Shown here: positions 1 through 8,577 of the stretch, piece by piece
Layout of the letters: the number at the start of each line of letters is the position of its first letter
Numbering within the stretch: the stretch's first letter is position 1
Assembly: GCF_017355785.1 (NCBI RefSeq)
Contig: NZ_JAFEWE010000007.1
Location: 233,570-297,569 of the forward strand
DNA length: 64,000 nucleotides
Direction of reading: 5' to 3'
Source of the DNA: Desertivirga arenae
Lineage (GTDB): Bacteria; Bacteroidota; Bacteroidia; Sphingobacteriales; Sphingobacteriaceae
The notes under the pieces: generated by a model
The model's database searches: none
Told to the model about the DNA's origin: nothing
The model's input: only the letters and a program-made list of their open reading frames with translations
Position numbers and translations under genes: made by a program

Positions 1-1
1 A

Positions 2-187
2 ATAGGATATACCCTGCCAAAAAAGCTAGCCAGAAAATTATTCCTTGCGAACTGCCGCCTCTATATGAATGGCCTGAATCTGGCCACGTTTAGCCGGTTC
101 AAAGAATGGGATCCCGAGCTGGCAGCAAACGGCTTCAGTTATCCCGTGCAGAAAGTATACAACTTTGGTATTAACGTCAATCTTTAA
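2..187 (+). CDS. SusC/RagA-family TonB-linked outer membrane receptor, C-terminal fragment
   Basis: An open frame enters from the left edge and stops with TAA at 185-187, 12 bases before the SusD gene. It encodes about 61 residues that include YTLPKKLA, LYMNGLNLATFSRFKEWDPE and end in YNFGINVNL. This is the typical last stretch of SusC/RagA receptors (the final beta strands of the barrel, with the NGLNLATF.. and WDPE signatures). Position directly before a SusD gene supports the call. The protein would form the TonB-dependent pore that imports oligosaccharides bound by SusD. Only the 3' end is present, so plug and signal sequence cannot be examined. Confidence 0.9.
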   Translation: MGYTLPKKLARKLFLANCRLYMNGLNLATFSRFKEWDPELAANGFSYPVQKVYNFGINVNL

Positions 188-199
188 GAAGAACCTGAT

Positions 200-2122
200 A
201 TGAGATTTTCAAAAATAGTATGCACGATCATAGTGTGTTGTGCTGCTTTACTAAATGGTTGTAAAGAGTATTTAGATGTCACACCCGATAATATAGCGAC
301 TATAGATTATGCTTTTAGGAACAGGAACGAAGCGGAAAATTATTTGTTCACCTGCTACTCGACATTGCAAAAGTTGAACAATGTTATCGCTAATCCCTCT
401 TTCACAACTTCTGGAGAGATTTATTTTCCAAATGACCTTACTGAACCAACTTTGGGCAGCAGGCAGAACGAAATAGGCTTTCACCTGATAAGAGGTTCGC
501 AAACCACTGATGATCCGGCTTTAAATTACTGGAATGGAACTCAACTTGGAGAACCTTTGTATAAGGCAATCAGACGATGTAATATTTTTCTGGATAATAT
601 AAATAAACCAACTGATCTTCCTGAGTTTGAGAGGAACAGGTGGATTGCGGAGGTGAAGTTTTTGAAAGCCTACTACCATTATTATCTCCTGAGAATGTAT
701 GGTCCCATCCACCTTATTAAGGAGAACCTTTCTATAAATGCAGAAACCGATGAAGTTCGTTTAAAAAGAGTACCAGTGGATGAGGCCTTCAGCTATATTA
801 TAGAGCTTATAAACGAAGCTACGCCGAATTTGCCACCTACTATTCAAGATCAGGCGCGGAGCCTTGGAAGGATCACTCAACTGATAGCCCTTTCGTTGAA
901 GGCTGAGATCCTGACTACCCAGGCTAGCCCCTTTTTTAACGGAAACCCTGACTATGCTAATTTCAGGGATAAAGAAGGAGTTCGACTTTTTCCAGATTAC
1001 GACGCTAATAAATGGAAATTGGCCATGGAGGCTTGCAATGCCGCTGTAGAAGCTTGTGAGGGACAAAATATGCGTTTGTATGAATTTATTCCACCAGGTA
1101 ACCTTCCAGCATTGCCTGCAGAATTGAGAAAGGTAATGGATATCCGTCAGAGTGTTACAGAGAACTGGAACATTAATCCCGAAATTATTTGGGCCCTGAA
1201 TACAACTTTTGATTATCAGGGAATGGCAATGCCTCGAGTAAGTACAGGCATGGTTCAGAATATGGGCGCTGCACCGGGAAATTTTGCCGTTCCGATAGGT
1301 GTAGCGGAACTCTTCTATACTAGAAATGGTGTTCCAATAAATGAGGATAAAACTTATGATTACCGGGGGCGGTTCACTATTCTAAATGTACCTGAAGAAG
1401 AGAAAAATTATCTGAGGGAGGGCTATGAAACTGTTAAGTTACATACAGGCAGGGAGCCCCGCTTTTATGCAGATCTATCTTTTGATGGCAGCAATTACTT
1501 TGGCAACGGTATTACTAATCCGGGTAGCATGGCTTTTGTACAAGCAAGAGGATCGGCCTCTCTGGCAGGACCTAAAGACAATATCCGGGTTAACGTGACG
1601 GGTTATTGGCCCACCAAGCTTGTGCACTACCAGTCTGCATTTGGTACTGAGGTCTCTCAGGTACCTTTCCGTCTGCCTTTAATACGTCTTGCAGGTTTGT
1701 ATCTCCTGTATGCAGAAACGATCAATGAAGTGAACGGACCAACTGCAGATGCTTATAAATATATCGACAAAGTTAGACAGAGAGCCGCCTTAAAAGGAGT
1801 TGAGGAGTCTTGGTCCTTGTATTCCAACAATCCTGGAAAAGCAACAACTAAGGACGGATTGAGACAGATAATACAGCAGGAAAGGCGAATTGAACTTTGC
1901 TTTGAAGGTGGGATTGGTTGGGATCTTCGCAGATGGAAAACGATGCAACAAGTATTAAGCAAGCCCATTCAGGGATGGAATATTCGCGAATCAGACCCTC
2001 TTGGTTATTATAGGCAAAGGACTCTGCTGATTCCCGTTTTTGGCCTTCGGGACTACCTCTGGCCAATAGATTATGATGAATTGATAATTAACCCAAATCT
2101 GGTTCAAAACCCGTACTGGTAA
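200..2122 (+). CDS. SusD/RagB-family outer membrane glycan-binding lipoprotein
   Basis: The 640-residue product starts with a lipoprotein signal (hydrophobic core, then LLNGC with Cys21 as the lipidated residue), followed by KEYLDVTPDN, the usual start of mature SusD proteins. The N-terminal third is the TPR-rich scaffold (NRWIAEVKFLKAYYHYYLLR, around residues 146-165), and the C-terminal part has the family endings ERRIELCFEGGIGWDLRRW and LWPIDYDELIINPNLVQNPYW-like residues. SusD lids the SusC pore and captures the glycan on the cell surface. It directly follows the SusC gene and is followed at short spacing by two more lipoprotein genes, so one operon is likely. Length is slightly above the common 500-600 range. 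Confidence 0.95.
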   Translation: MRFSKIVCTIIVCCAALLNGCKEYLDVTPDNIATIDYAFRNRNEAENYLFTCYSTLQKLNNVIANPSFTTSGEIYFPNDLTEPTLGSRQNEIGFHLIRGSQTTDDPALNYWNGTQLGEPLYKAIRRCNIFLDNINKPTDLPEFERNRWIAEVKFLKAYYHYYLLRMYGPIHLIKENLSINAETDEVRLKRVPVDEAFSYIIELINEATPNLPPTIQDQARSLGRITQLIALSLKAEILTTQASPFFNGNPDYANFRDKEGVRLFPDYDANKWKLAMEACNAAVEACEGQNMRLYEFIPPGNLPALPAELRKVMDIRQSVTENWNINPEIIWALNTTFDYQGMAMPRVSTGMVQNMGAAPGNFAVPIGVAELFYTRNGVPINEDKTYDYRGRFTILNVPEEEKNYLREGYETVKLHTGREPRFYADLSFDGSNYFGNGITNPGSMAFVQARGSASLAGPKDNIRVNVTGYWPTKLVHYQSAFGTEVSQVPFRLPLIRLAGLYLLYAETINEVNGPTADAYKYIDKVRQRAALKGVEESWSLYSNNPGKATTKDGLRQIIQQERRIELCFEGGIGWDLRRWKTMQQVLSKPIQGWNIRESDPLGYYRQRTLLIPVFGLRDYLWPIDYDELIINPNLVQNPYW

Positions 2123-2145
2123 TAGTATCACTTAATTAAGATCAG

Positions 2146-3420
2146 ATGATGAATACAAATGGAACGATGCTGTTGACCCGCATCCTTAAATACTTGCCTG
2201 TTGCTTTTTTTGTTGTACAGGTGTTCTTCCTGCAGTCGTGTAAAGAGAGTGAAGATTTTAATGAGGTTGTTAGCAAGGATCAATCCAAGCCCGGAGTTGT
2301 AACTTCTATAAAGGTTAGCAATTACTCGGGCGGGGCCTTGATCAATTACACTCTTCCGAATACTAAAAACCTTCTGTATATAATGGCTGAATATCAGATT
2401 AATGATAAGGTGGTTAGAAAATCAGTTTCGAGCTATTATAGCGATACTATAAGAGTAGAAGGTTTTGCAAAAAGTGGAGAGTATGATGTAAAACTTTACT
2501 CTGTTTCAAGAGCTAATGTTCAATCCGACCCTGTGATTGTCAAGGTTCATCCGGAAACACCTTCATATCTCGTTTCCTATCCCACGGTAGCTATTCAAAC
2601 TGATTTTGGTGGGGTTAACGTTACTGCCCGCAATCCACACAAAAAAGCAATTGGAGTGATCGTAATTTCTGATGACAAGGAATCAGGTAAAATGCTTCCT
2701 GTTGAACAGTATTACACAGAGGCAGAAAATATAAACTTTAGTGTCAGGGGATTTGATACGCTTCAAAGAAATTTTGGAGTGTATATTACTGATCGCTGGG
2801 GTAATGTTTCGGATACACTGGTGCAAAAGATCACGCCATTATATGAAACCCTGCTTCCTAAAGACAGGTTTAGCGAATATCGGCTTCCTAGTGATTCGCA
2901 ACTGGGAGCAACAGGACTAGGTTGGAATACTACGCGGCTTTGGGATAATAATACGAACGATCCGGGATGGCATACAGAAGCAGGTTTGGGTAAACCACTT
3001 CAAATATGCACTTTCGATATGGGAGTTAAAGCAAAGCTAAGCCGGTACAAATTATGGGAGCGCGGCTCCGCCTATGGCAATGACTATTCCTACGGTCATG
3101 GAAATCCTAAATCATGGACCCTTTGGGGATCTGCTGTTGCTAATCCCCGGGATACAGAACTACCCGTAAATTCTGTGGTGGGGCAGGTGGTTGGTGACTG
3201 GATCAACTTGGGCAACTTTGACTGTCCTCCTCCTCCTTCAGGAAACCCACCGGGACAAACAACTCCACAAGATCTTGCGGCGGTTCAGGCTGGATTTGAG
3301 TTTAATTTTCCAATCTCAGCTCCAAAAGTAAGGTATATACGCCTGGCAGTGCGGAGTACCTGGGGTAATACAGACTTTGCCCATGTAACCGAAGTGGCCT
3401 TCTTTGGTAATACCAAGTAA
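2146..3420 (+). CDS. DUF4959/DUF5000-type surface lipoprotein with discoidin-like C-terminus
   Basis: The 424-residue product has an N-terminal hydrophobic segment ending LQSC, giving lipidated Cys32. The order resembles PUL lipoproteins with DUF4959, DUF5126 and DUF5000 domains: a first beta domain (about 40-130, VVTSIKVSNYSGGALINYTLP), a second (about 140-225), and a C-terminal galactose-binding-like domain (about 240-424, with LWDNNTNDPGWHTEAG and KVRYIRLAVRSTWGNTDFAHVTEVAFFG). These proteins are thought to act as surface glycan-binding proteins beside SusCD. It lies 23 bp after susD and 21 bp before a second lipoprotein of the same overall plan. A proline-rich insert (DCPPPPSGNPPG) interrupts the discoidin fold. 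Family names are from memory; the ligand is unknown. Confidence 0.8.
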   Translation: MMNTNGTMLLTRILKYLPVAFFVVQVFFLQSCKESEDFNEVVSKDQSKPGVVTSIKVSNYSGGALINYTLPNTKNLLYIMAEYQINDKVVRKSVSSYYSDTIRVEGFAKSGEYDVKLYSVSRANVQSDPVIVKVHPETPSYLVSYPTVAIQTDFGGVNVTARNPHKKAIGVIVISDDKESGKMLPVEQYYTEAENINFSVRGFDTLQRNFGVYITDRWGNVSDTLVQKITPLYETLLPKDRFSEYRLPSDSQLGATGLGWNTTRLWDNNTNDPGWHTEAGLGKPLQICTFDMGVKAKLSRYKLWERGSAYGNDYSYGHGNPKSWTLWGSAVANPRDTELPVNSVVGQVVGDWINLGNFDCPPPPSGNPPGQTTPQDLAAVQAGFEFNFPISAPKVRYIRLAVRSTWGNTDFAHVTEVAFFGNTK

Positions 3421-3441
3421 AATTCATTAATCAGCATTCCA

Positions 3442-4647
3442 ATGAAAGTAAAAATATATCTATTAGCCGCTTTCCTACTACTATTGTTAGGTATTAGTTG
3501 CAGTAAGGATGCCTTAGACTATCAGAATTATTTAAACGATACCGAGAAGGTATATCCTGGTTTCCCGGCCAATATAAAGGCCTTGTCTGGAAATTACCGT
3601 GTTAAGCTGGAGTGGAACCCTAGTCCGGATCCTACGGTTGTTAAATACAAAATCTTCTGGAACTCACGGGCAGATTCGATGGAGTTTTCTTCTAACAATC
3701 ATAATCCTGCGGAAACGGTGTCAGTAATCATTCCAAACCTAACAGAGTATACCTACTCTTTCACCATTTATTCTTATGATTCCGAAGGAAACCGGTCTGT
3801 TCCAGTTAACGTTAATAATGTTAAAGTTTATGGAGATAGTTACAAGTCGGGGTTGACAAATCGCTTCCTAAGCACTACTCAACCTTATACGCTTACCGGA
3901 AACAGTATTATACTTAACTTCCTTGAGCCTGATACCATCAATACAGGAACGCTTATTAACTATACATTGATTAATGGTACAGAAGCAAGTGCTACCCTGG
4001 CGCCTGATCAAAGTTCCATCAGATTGGATAACTATAAGGCAGGAACTAAGATTTATTACCAGTCTGGTTATATTCCGGTGCGTGGCTCAATAGATAATTT
4101 CACACCGGCAACCCGGGATTCGATCACAAATATTCTTATTCCTCTTGACAAAAGCACTTTTACTGGTATAAAACTCCCTAATGATGTGGGAACTTATAGC
4201 AGTGAAACTAGTTTAAGTAAATTGTGGAATGGTAATACATCGCCTACCGGTTATCCCAATATTTTCCATAGTGATGGAAGTCATCCTTTACCACATCATT
4301 TCACCTTTGATCTTGGAAAACCTTATGCAAATCTCTCTCAATTTGAAATAATAGGAAGGGACTGTTGCAATAATCCGACAAAGTTTGAGATCTGGGGGAT
4401 TGCCGATTTAACAGGCGCAATTACCACTCTGTCTGGAAATGATGAGGGATGGAAACAAGAGTCGCAGCAGAAGGGATGGGTGCTTCTGAAAGAAGTGAGC
4501 CGTTCGGATGATGGAATTGGACCTTATAAAGTAGCTCTTGGGCCAAACCTCCCTCCTGTGAGCTACATTAGAATTCGTGTGCTGGAGAACGCAAGTGGAG
4601 ACCCTAACTATAGTAATATCAGCGAAATAACCTTCTGGCAAAAATAA
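3442..4647 (+). CDS. DUF4998-type surface lipoprotein with discoidin-like C-terminus
   Basis: The 401-residue protein starts with a lipoprotein signal ending LGISC (Cys20). The mature part begins with NDTEKVYPGFPANIKALSGNY and WNPSPDPTVVKYKIFWN, which resembles the DUF4998 domain of PUL lipoproteins, an Ig/Fn3-like fold. The C-terminal part (about 240-401) is a second discoidin-type domain (KLWNGNTSPTGYPNIFHSD, HHFTFDLGKP, SYIRIRVLENASGDPNYSNI, SEITFW). Two consecutive lipoproteins with analogous C-terminal modules suggest an accessory glycan-binding pair serving the SusCD complex. It is followed by a GC-rich hairpin and then the fucosidase gene. Confidence 0.78.
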   Translation: MKVKIYLLAAFLLLLLGISCSKDALDYQNYLNDTEKVYPGFPANIKALSGNYRVKLEWNPSPDPTVVKYKIFWNSRADSMEFSSNNHNPAETVSVIIPNLTEYTYSFTIYSYDSEGNRSVPVNVNNVKVYGDSYKSGLTNRFLSTTQPYTLTGNSIILNFLEPDTINTGTLINYTLINGTEASATLAPDQSSIRLDNYKAGTKIYYQSGYIPVRGSIDNFTPATRDSITNILIPLDKSTFTGIKLPNDVGTYSSETSLSKLWNGNTSPTGYPNIFHSDGSHPLPHHFTFDLGKPYANLSQFEIIGRDCCNNPTKFEIWGIADLTGAITTLSGNDEGWKQESQQKGWVLLKEVSRSDDGIGPYKVALGPNLPPVSYIRIRVLENASGDPNYSNISEITFWQK

Positions 4648-4656
4648 CACGCACAA

Positions 4657-4685
4657 TTCCTTCGGGGATCTCTTCCCCGGGGGAA
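4657..4685 (+). terminator. GC-rich hairpin between lipoprotein and fucosidase genes
   Basis: TTCC-TT-CGGGG pairs with CCCCG-GG-GGAA around a 7-nt loop. The following sequence (TATTTTAGATAAAAT) has no clean U-run, so this is better read as a weak terminator or an mRNA-processing/stability hairpin that could lower expression of the downstream GH29 gene relative to the lipoproteins. Its function is inference. Confidence 0.4.
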
Positions 4686-4717
4686 TATTTTAGATAAAAT
4701 ACCTCTTAATACAAATA

Positions 4718-6139
4718 ATGAAAACACACAAAATCAAAAATTATCTGATTGCACAGGCTGCAGTCTTTCTAAGCCTCAGCTCAACACCTTCAACCGCCCT
4801 TGCACAAGCCAGTTCTGTTTCTAAAAGGCCATTAACGGAACTCCAGCAAGAATTTGTAGATCTTGGATTTGGCATGTTTATCCACTACAATATCCCTACT
4901 TATATGGATGATGACTGGGCCGATCCTGACGCTTCTCCTCAAATCTTTGCTCCAAAAAAGGTGGATACAGACCAGTGGGCAAAAGCAGCAAAAACTGCTA
5001 ATATGACCTATGGCTGCCTTACTACTAAACACCATAGCGGCTTTGCAATCTGGGATACGAAAACAACTGATTACAATGTAATGAACAGTCCGTACAAACG
5101 AGACGTGGTAAAGGATTATGTAAATTCATTCAGGAAGCAGGGTTTGAAGGTGATGCTCTATTATTCTATCCTTGATACGCATCATAAACTACGTCCGGGG
5201 CAGATCACTCCCTCGCATATAAAGATGATCAAAGATCAGTTGACCGAACTGTTAAGCAATTATGGTGAGATCTCTGCTATGATCATTGACGGCTGGGATG
5301 CGCCATGGTCGCGCATATCTTATGACGACGTACCGTTTGAGGAAATTTACAATCTTATTAAGTCCATTCAGCCTAACTGTCTTGTAATGGATTTGAACGC
5401 TGCGAAGTATCCTTCAGAAGCTCTATTCTACACCGATATTAAATCTTATGAGCAAGGGGCAGGGCAGCATATTTCCAATAGGAACAGACTTCCGGCTTTG
5501 GCATGTCTTCCCTTACAACAGAACTGGTTCTGGAAAACCTCGTTTCCTACTACTCCGGTAAAGTCGGCGAATGAGATGGTAAATAAAAATGCGATGCCCT
5601 ATAATCAGATCTATTGTAATTTTATTCTGAACGTAGCACCGAACAGGGAAGGAGGCATTGATGATAATGCTTTAACCGCGCTAAAGGAAATAGGAAGCCT
5701 TTATAAGAAGCCTGTCAATGCACCGAAGCTGGAAAAAATTGATGCTCCTATTATTTCTTCTAACATCGCGAAACGCTGTCCGGCTACTGCAAGTTGGAGC
5801 AATGATATGGCTATCATGGATTTTGCTACCGATGATAATTTTGGCTCTAGCTGGTTTTCTAACCCTAACGTTAAAAATCCCTGGTTTGAAGTGAACCTGC
5901 GTAAAGAAGTTCCGTTCAATATGATTGTTCTATCAAGGGAACACCCGAGCGTAACTACCTATTCATTAGAATACTTCGTAAATAATAAATGGTTTCCTTT
6001 GACACAGGTAGAAGACGGTTCTAAGATTAAAGTTCACCGCTTCGACCGGATTTGGGCGGAGAAAGTACGGGTGAAGTTTTTGAACTACAAGGACACTCCT
6101 TCGATTGCCGAATTAGGCGTATTTAACGAAAGACGTTAA
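4718..6139 (+). CDS. GH29 alpha-L-fucosidase with C-terminal discoidin domain
   Basis: The 473-residue protein has a signal peptide (residues 1-30, ending TALAQ), so it is probably periplasmic or exported. The GH29 catalytic domain spans about 40-345: GFGMFIHYNIPTY near the N-terminus, the KHHSGFAIWDT substrate-binding stretch with its histidine pair, and MIIDGWDAPW, where Asp191 fits the catalytic nucleophile. Residues about 350-473 form an F5/8 type C-like domain (NPWFEVNLRKEVPFNMIVL, KVRVKF). The enzyme would release alpha-linked fucose from glycans imported by the neighbouring SusCD. The gene is last on the plus strand of the PUL and ends in a strong hairpin shared with the convergent GH92 gene. 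The acid/base residue was not identified. Confidence 0.9.
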   Translation: MKTHKIKNYLIAQAAVFLSLSSTPSTALAQASSVSKRPLTELQQEFVDLGFGMFIHYNIPTYMDDDWADPDASPQIFAPKKVDTDQWAKAAKTANMTYGCLTTKHHSGFAIWDTKTTDYNVMNSPYKRDVVKDYVNSFRKQGLKVMLYYSILDTHHKLRPGQITPSHIKMIKDQLTELLSNYGEISAMIIDGWDAPWSRISYDDVPFEEIYNLIKSIQPNCLVMDLNAAKYPSEALFYTDIKSYEQGAGQHISNRNRLPALACLPLQQNWFWKTSFPTTPVKSANEMVNKNAMPYNQIYCNFILNVAPNREGGIDDNALTALKEIGSLYKKPVNAPKLEKIDAPIISSNIAKRCPATASWSNDMAIMDFATDDNFGSSWFSNPNVKNPWFEVNLRKEVPFNMIVLSREHPSVTTYSLEYFVNNKWFPLTQVEDGSKIKVHRFDRIWAEKVRVKFLNYKDTPSIAELGVFNERR

Positions 6140-6151
6140 TACAAAATAAGC

Positions 6152-6194
6152 AAAAAGAAAGGGGTTGCGATGTTGTCGCAACCCCTTTCTTTTT
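6152..6194. terminator. Bidirectional intrinsic terminator between GH29 and GH92 genes
   Basis: Perfect inverted repeat: AAAAAGAAAGGGGTTGCGA, 5-nt loop TGTTG, and its exact complement ending in CTTTCTTTTT. The A-run on one side and T-run on the other make it usable from both strands, which suits the convergent fucosidase and mannosidase genes. Confidence 0.9.
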
Positions 6195-6221
6195 GACTGG
6201 AGACCAGTTAATTTCTATTAA

Positions 6222-8462
6222 TTAGCCATTTCCCCATTTTTTATTTGGTTTGCTTCCCATCACAAATTCTAGTGTTCCACCGCTTGTGATCTGCTGATGT
6301 GTGATGAATGTTTTAGTATAAGGCTTCCCGTTGAATTTAACGGACTGGACATATACATTGAGAGGAGATGCATTTGAAGTGGTCATGGTAAATTTTCGTC
6401 CCCCGCTTAATTGTATCACTGCTTTTTTGAGAATTGGAGACCCAATTTCATAGATCCCATTCGCTGGATTTACAGGATAAAATCCCATGGAGCTAAAAAT
6501 GTACCAGGCAGACATTTGACCACAATCCTCATTTCCTGAATAACCTGAAGAGGAATTATTGTACAAGGTATTCAGAACTTTAGCTACGTAATTTTGTGTT
6601 TTCCAGGGTTCACCAGCGTAGTTATAAAGATAAGCTGCGTGGTGACTTGGCTCATTTCCGTGCGCATACTGGCCTATAAATCCAGATGCGTTACCATTTA
6701 CTTCTTCGGGAAGCGAATTTAATGTGAAGAACTTGTCGAGCTTTTCTGTAAATGCTTTGTTGCCGCCAACCAGAGAAATTAGTCCTTTTACATCTTGTGG
6801 TACATACCAGAAGTATTGCCAGGCATTACCTTCGGTGTAAGGGTTTCCACCGTTGCCGCCATATTGAAGAGGGTTGAATGGACTTAGCCATGTCCCATCA
6901 CTGTTTTTTGCTCTGAAGAAGCCGGTGGTATTGTCGTAAAGATTGCGATAGCGTTGAGACCTTTCCATGAAATACTTATAATCATCTTCTTTACCGAGCA
7001 GCTTGGCAAATTGGGCCACACACCAGTCATCGTAGGCCATCTCCAGCGTAATTGAAACAGATTGGGACTGAATGTTTTCGGGGATGTATTTGTATTTGTC
7101 CCAGGAAGAAAAAGGAGAACCCTGATGGTCTGTAACAGAAGAACCTTTTACGGCTGCATATGCCTTATTCAGGTCGAACCCCTTAATCCCCTTTAGTGCC
7201 GCATCGACAATTACTGGGATGGCGTGATTTCCTATCATACAGTAATTCTCTTCTCCCCACAACTGCCATATTGGTAAATAGCCGTAGGTATCGAACTGAC
7301 GGATCATGCTATTGATAAACCCAGCTGTTCTTTCCTCCTGAAGTAAAGTATACAGTGGGTGTGCTGCCCTATAAGTGTCCCAAAGAGAAAAAGTCGAGTA
7401 ATGAGCTTTATCATCTGCTTTTTTTATACTGAGATCTGTTGCCTGGTACTCTCCGTTAACATCCGCCAGATTATTAGGTTGAATAAATGCGTGATACAGG
7501 CCAGTATAATATATTTCTTTTTGTTCCTGCGTACCCTCAACCACTACTTTGGCAAGTTCTTTTTCCCATTTGCGATCCGCTTCCTGAACTATTTCATCAA
7601 AATTCCAATTGGGATTTTCCTGTTGTAAATTGATGCGGGCATTTTCAATGCTAACAGGAGAAAGACCCACTTTTACAAGTAAGGGCTTTTGAGAGTTTGG
7701 TTTGAAACTGGCAAGGGCTTTTATGTTGGTTCCATTTACAACCGCGGCATCTTTGCGTAGGGTAGAGCCTTCATATAGTTCCATATCGGTAATAGGCTCT
7801 GAAAATTCTGCTCTGAAGAAGACTTTTCGTAGTCGCGCCCAACCTGTCAGGATCCTATACCCCTCGATTGTATTATTATTTACTAATCTGATGCTCGATT
7901 CAATTATTTTGCACTCCCAGTAGTTTCGCTTTTTGCTTAGGGAATGATCCAGATCGATAAGCAGCTTGGCGGTTTGATTTTGGGGGAAAGTATACCGATG
8001 AAAACCAGTGTGCTCAGTAGCTGTTAGCTCTGCATTTACATTATAGTCCTTTAGTTTCACTTGATAATATCCTGCTCTTGCCTGTTCCTGATCATGGGAG
8101 AAACTAGATTCATAATGCTTACCCTTGTCGCCTGTTGCCGGCATGAAAAGGATATCAAAAAGATCTGCCACACCAGTTCCACTAAGGTGGGTATGGCTAA
8201 ACCCTATTATTTTATTATCATTATAATCGTATCCTGATGCCGGCTCTTCTGGATCACGCCTGGTATCAGGACTTAGTTGTACGAATCCAAATGGCAAAGT
8301 AGCTCCAGGGAAATTGCTACCGGATAAGCTATTCTTATCAACAGCACCTGTACCAATAAAGGGTTTAACAAACTTTGTAAGGTTTTTCTCCTGGGATCTG
8401 GAGGTGAAAGGGGCCGTCAGCATAATTGCAGCTGAAAGAATCCTGACCGTGTATCTATTCAT
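6222..8462 (-). CDS. GH92 family calcium-dependent alpha-mannosidase
   Basis: The 746-residue exported protein has a signal peptide (about 1-23, ending TSRSQ) and family GH92 signatures throughout: VKPFIGTGAVDKNSLSGSNFPGA-type N-terminus, SGYDYNDNKIIGFSHTHLSGTG, FSLWDTYRAAHPLYTLL, GEENYCMIGNHAIPVIVDA, QYAHGNEPSHH (Glu604, fits the catalytic acid region) and GNEDCGQMSAWYIFSSMGFYP (residues 643-663, general-base and Ca region). GH92 enzymes remove alpha-mannose from N-glycan-type structures. The pairing with GH29 on the opposite strand suggests a fucosylated, mannose-containing substrate. The gene is transcribed towards the PUL and probably has its own promoter upstream of 8462. Confidence 0.93.
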   Translation of the reverse strand: MNRYTVRILSAAIMLTAPFTSRSQEKNLTKFVKPFIGTGAVDKNSLSGSNFPGATLPFGFVQLSPDTRRDPEEPASGYDYNDNKIIGFSHTHLSGTGVADLFDILFMPATGDKGKHYESSFSHDQEQARAGYYQVKLKDYNVNAELTATEHTGFHRYTFPQNQTAKLLIDLDHSLSKKRNYWECKIIESSIRLVNNNTIEGYRILTGWARLRKVFFRAEFSEPITDMELYEGSTLRKDAAVVNGTNIKALASFKPNSQKPLLVKVGLSPVSIENARINLQQENPNWNFDEIVQEADRKWEKELAKVVVEGTQEQKEIYYTGLYHAFIQPNNLADVNGEYQATDLSIKKADDKAHYSTFSLWDTYRAAHPLYTLLQEERTAGFINSMIRQFDTYGYLPIWQLWGEENYCMIGNHAIPVIVDAALKGIKGFDLNKAYAAVKGSSVTDHQGSPFSSWDKYKYIPENIQSQSVSITLEMAYDDWCVAQFAKLLGKEDDYKYFMERSQRYRNLYDNTTGFFRAKNSDGTWLSPFNPLQYGGNGGNPYTEGNAWQYFWYVPQDVKGLISLVGGNKAFTEKLDKFFTLNSLPEEVNGNASGFIGQYAHGNEPSHHAAYLYNYAGEPWKTQNYVAKVLNTLYNNSSSGYSGNEDCGQMSAWYIFSSMGFYPVNPANGIYEIGSPILKKAVIQLSGGRKFTMTTSNASPLNVYVQSVKFNGKPYTKTFITHQQITSGGTLEFVMGSKPNKKWGNG

Positions 8463-8577
8463 GAATATAAGAGTATTAACTGGTAAAATTATGAGCAGGG
8501 CACTTGCAATATTGTTAATAAAGTGCGAATGAATTGTTAATGAAAATATAACGGAGCTATAATAATTCAGTGATTAG

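Noticed and set aside
4408..4656. 82-codon minus-strand frame at the end of the second PUL lipoprotein gene
   Set aside because: Antisense to a clear lipoprotein gene, without any recognisable feature.
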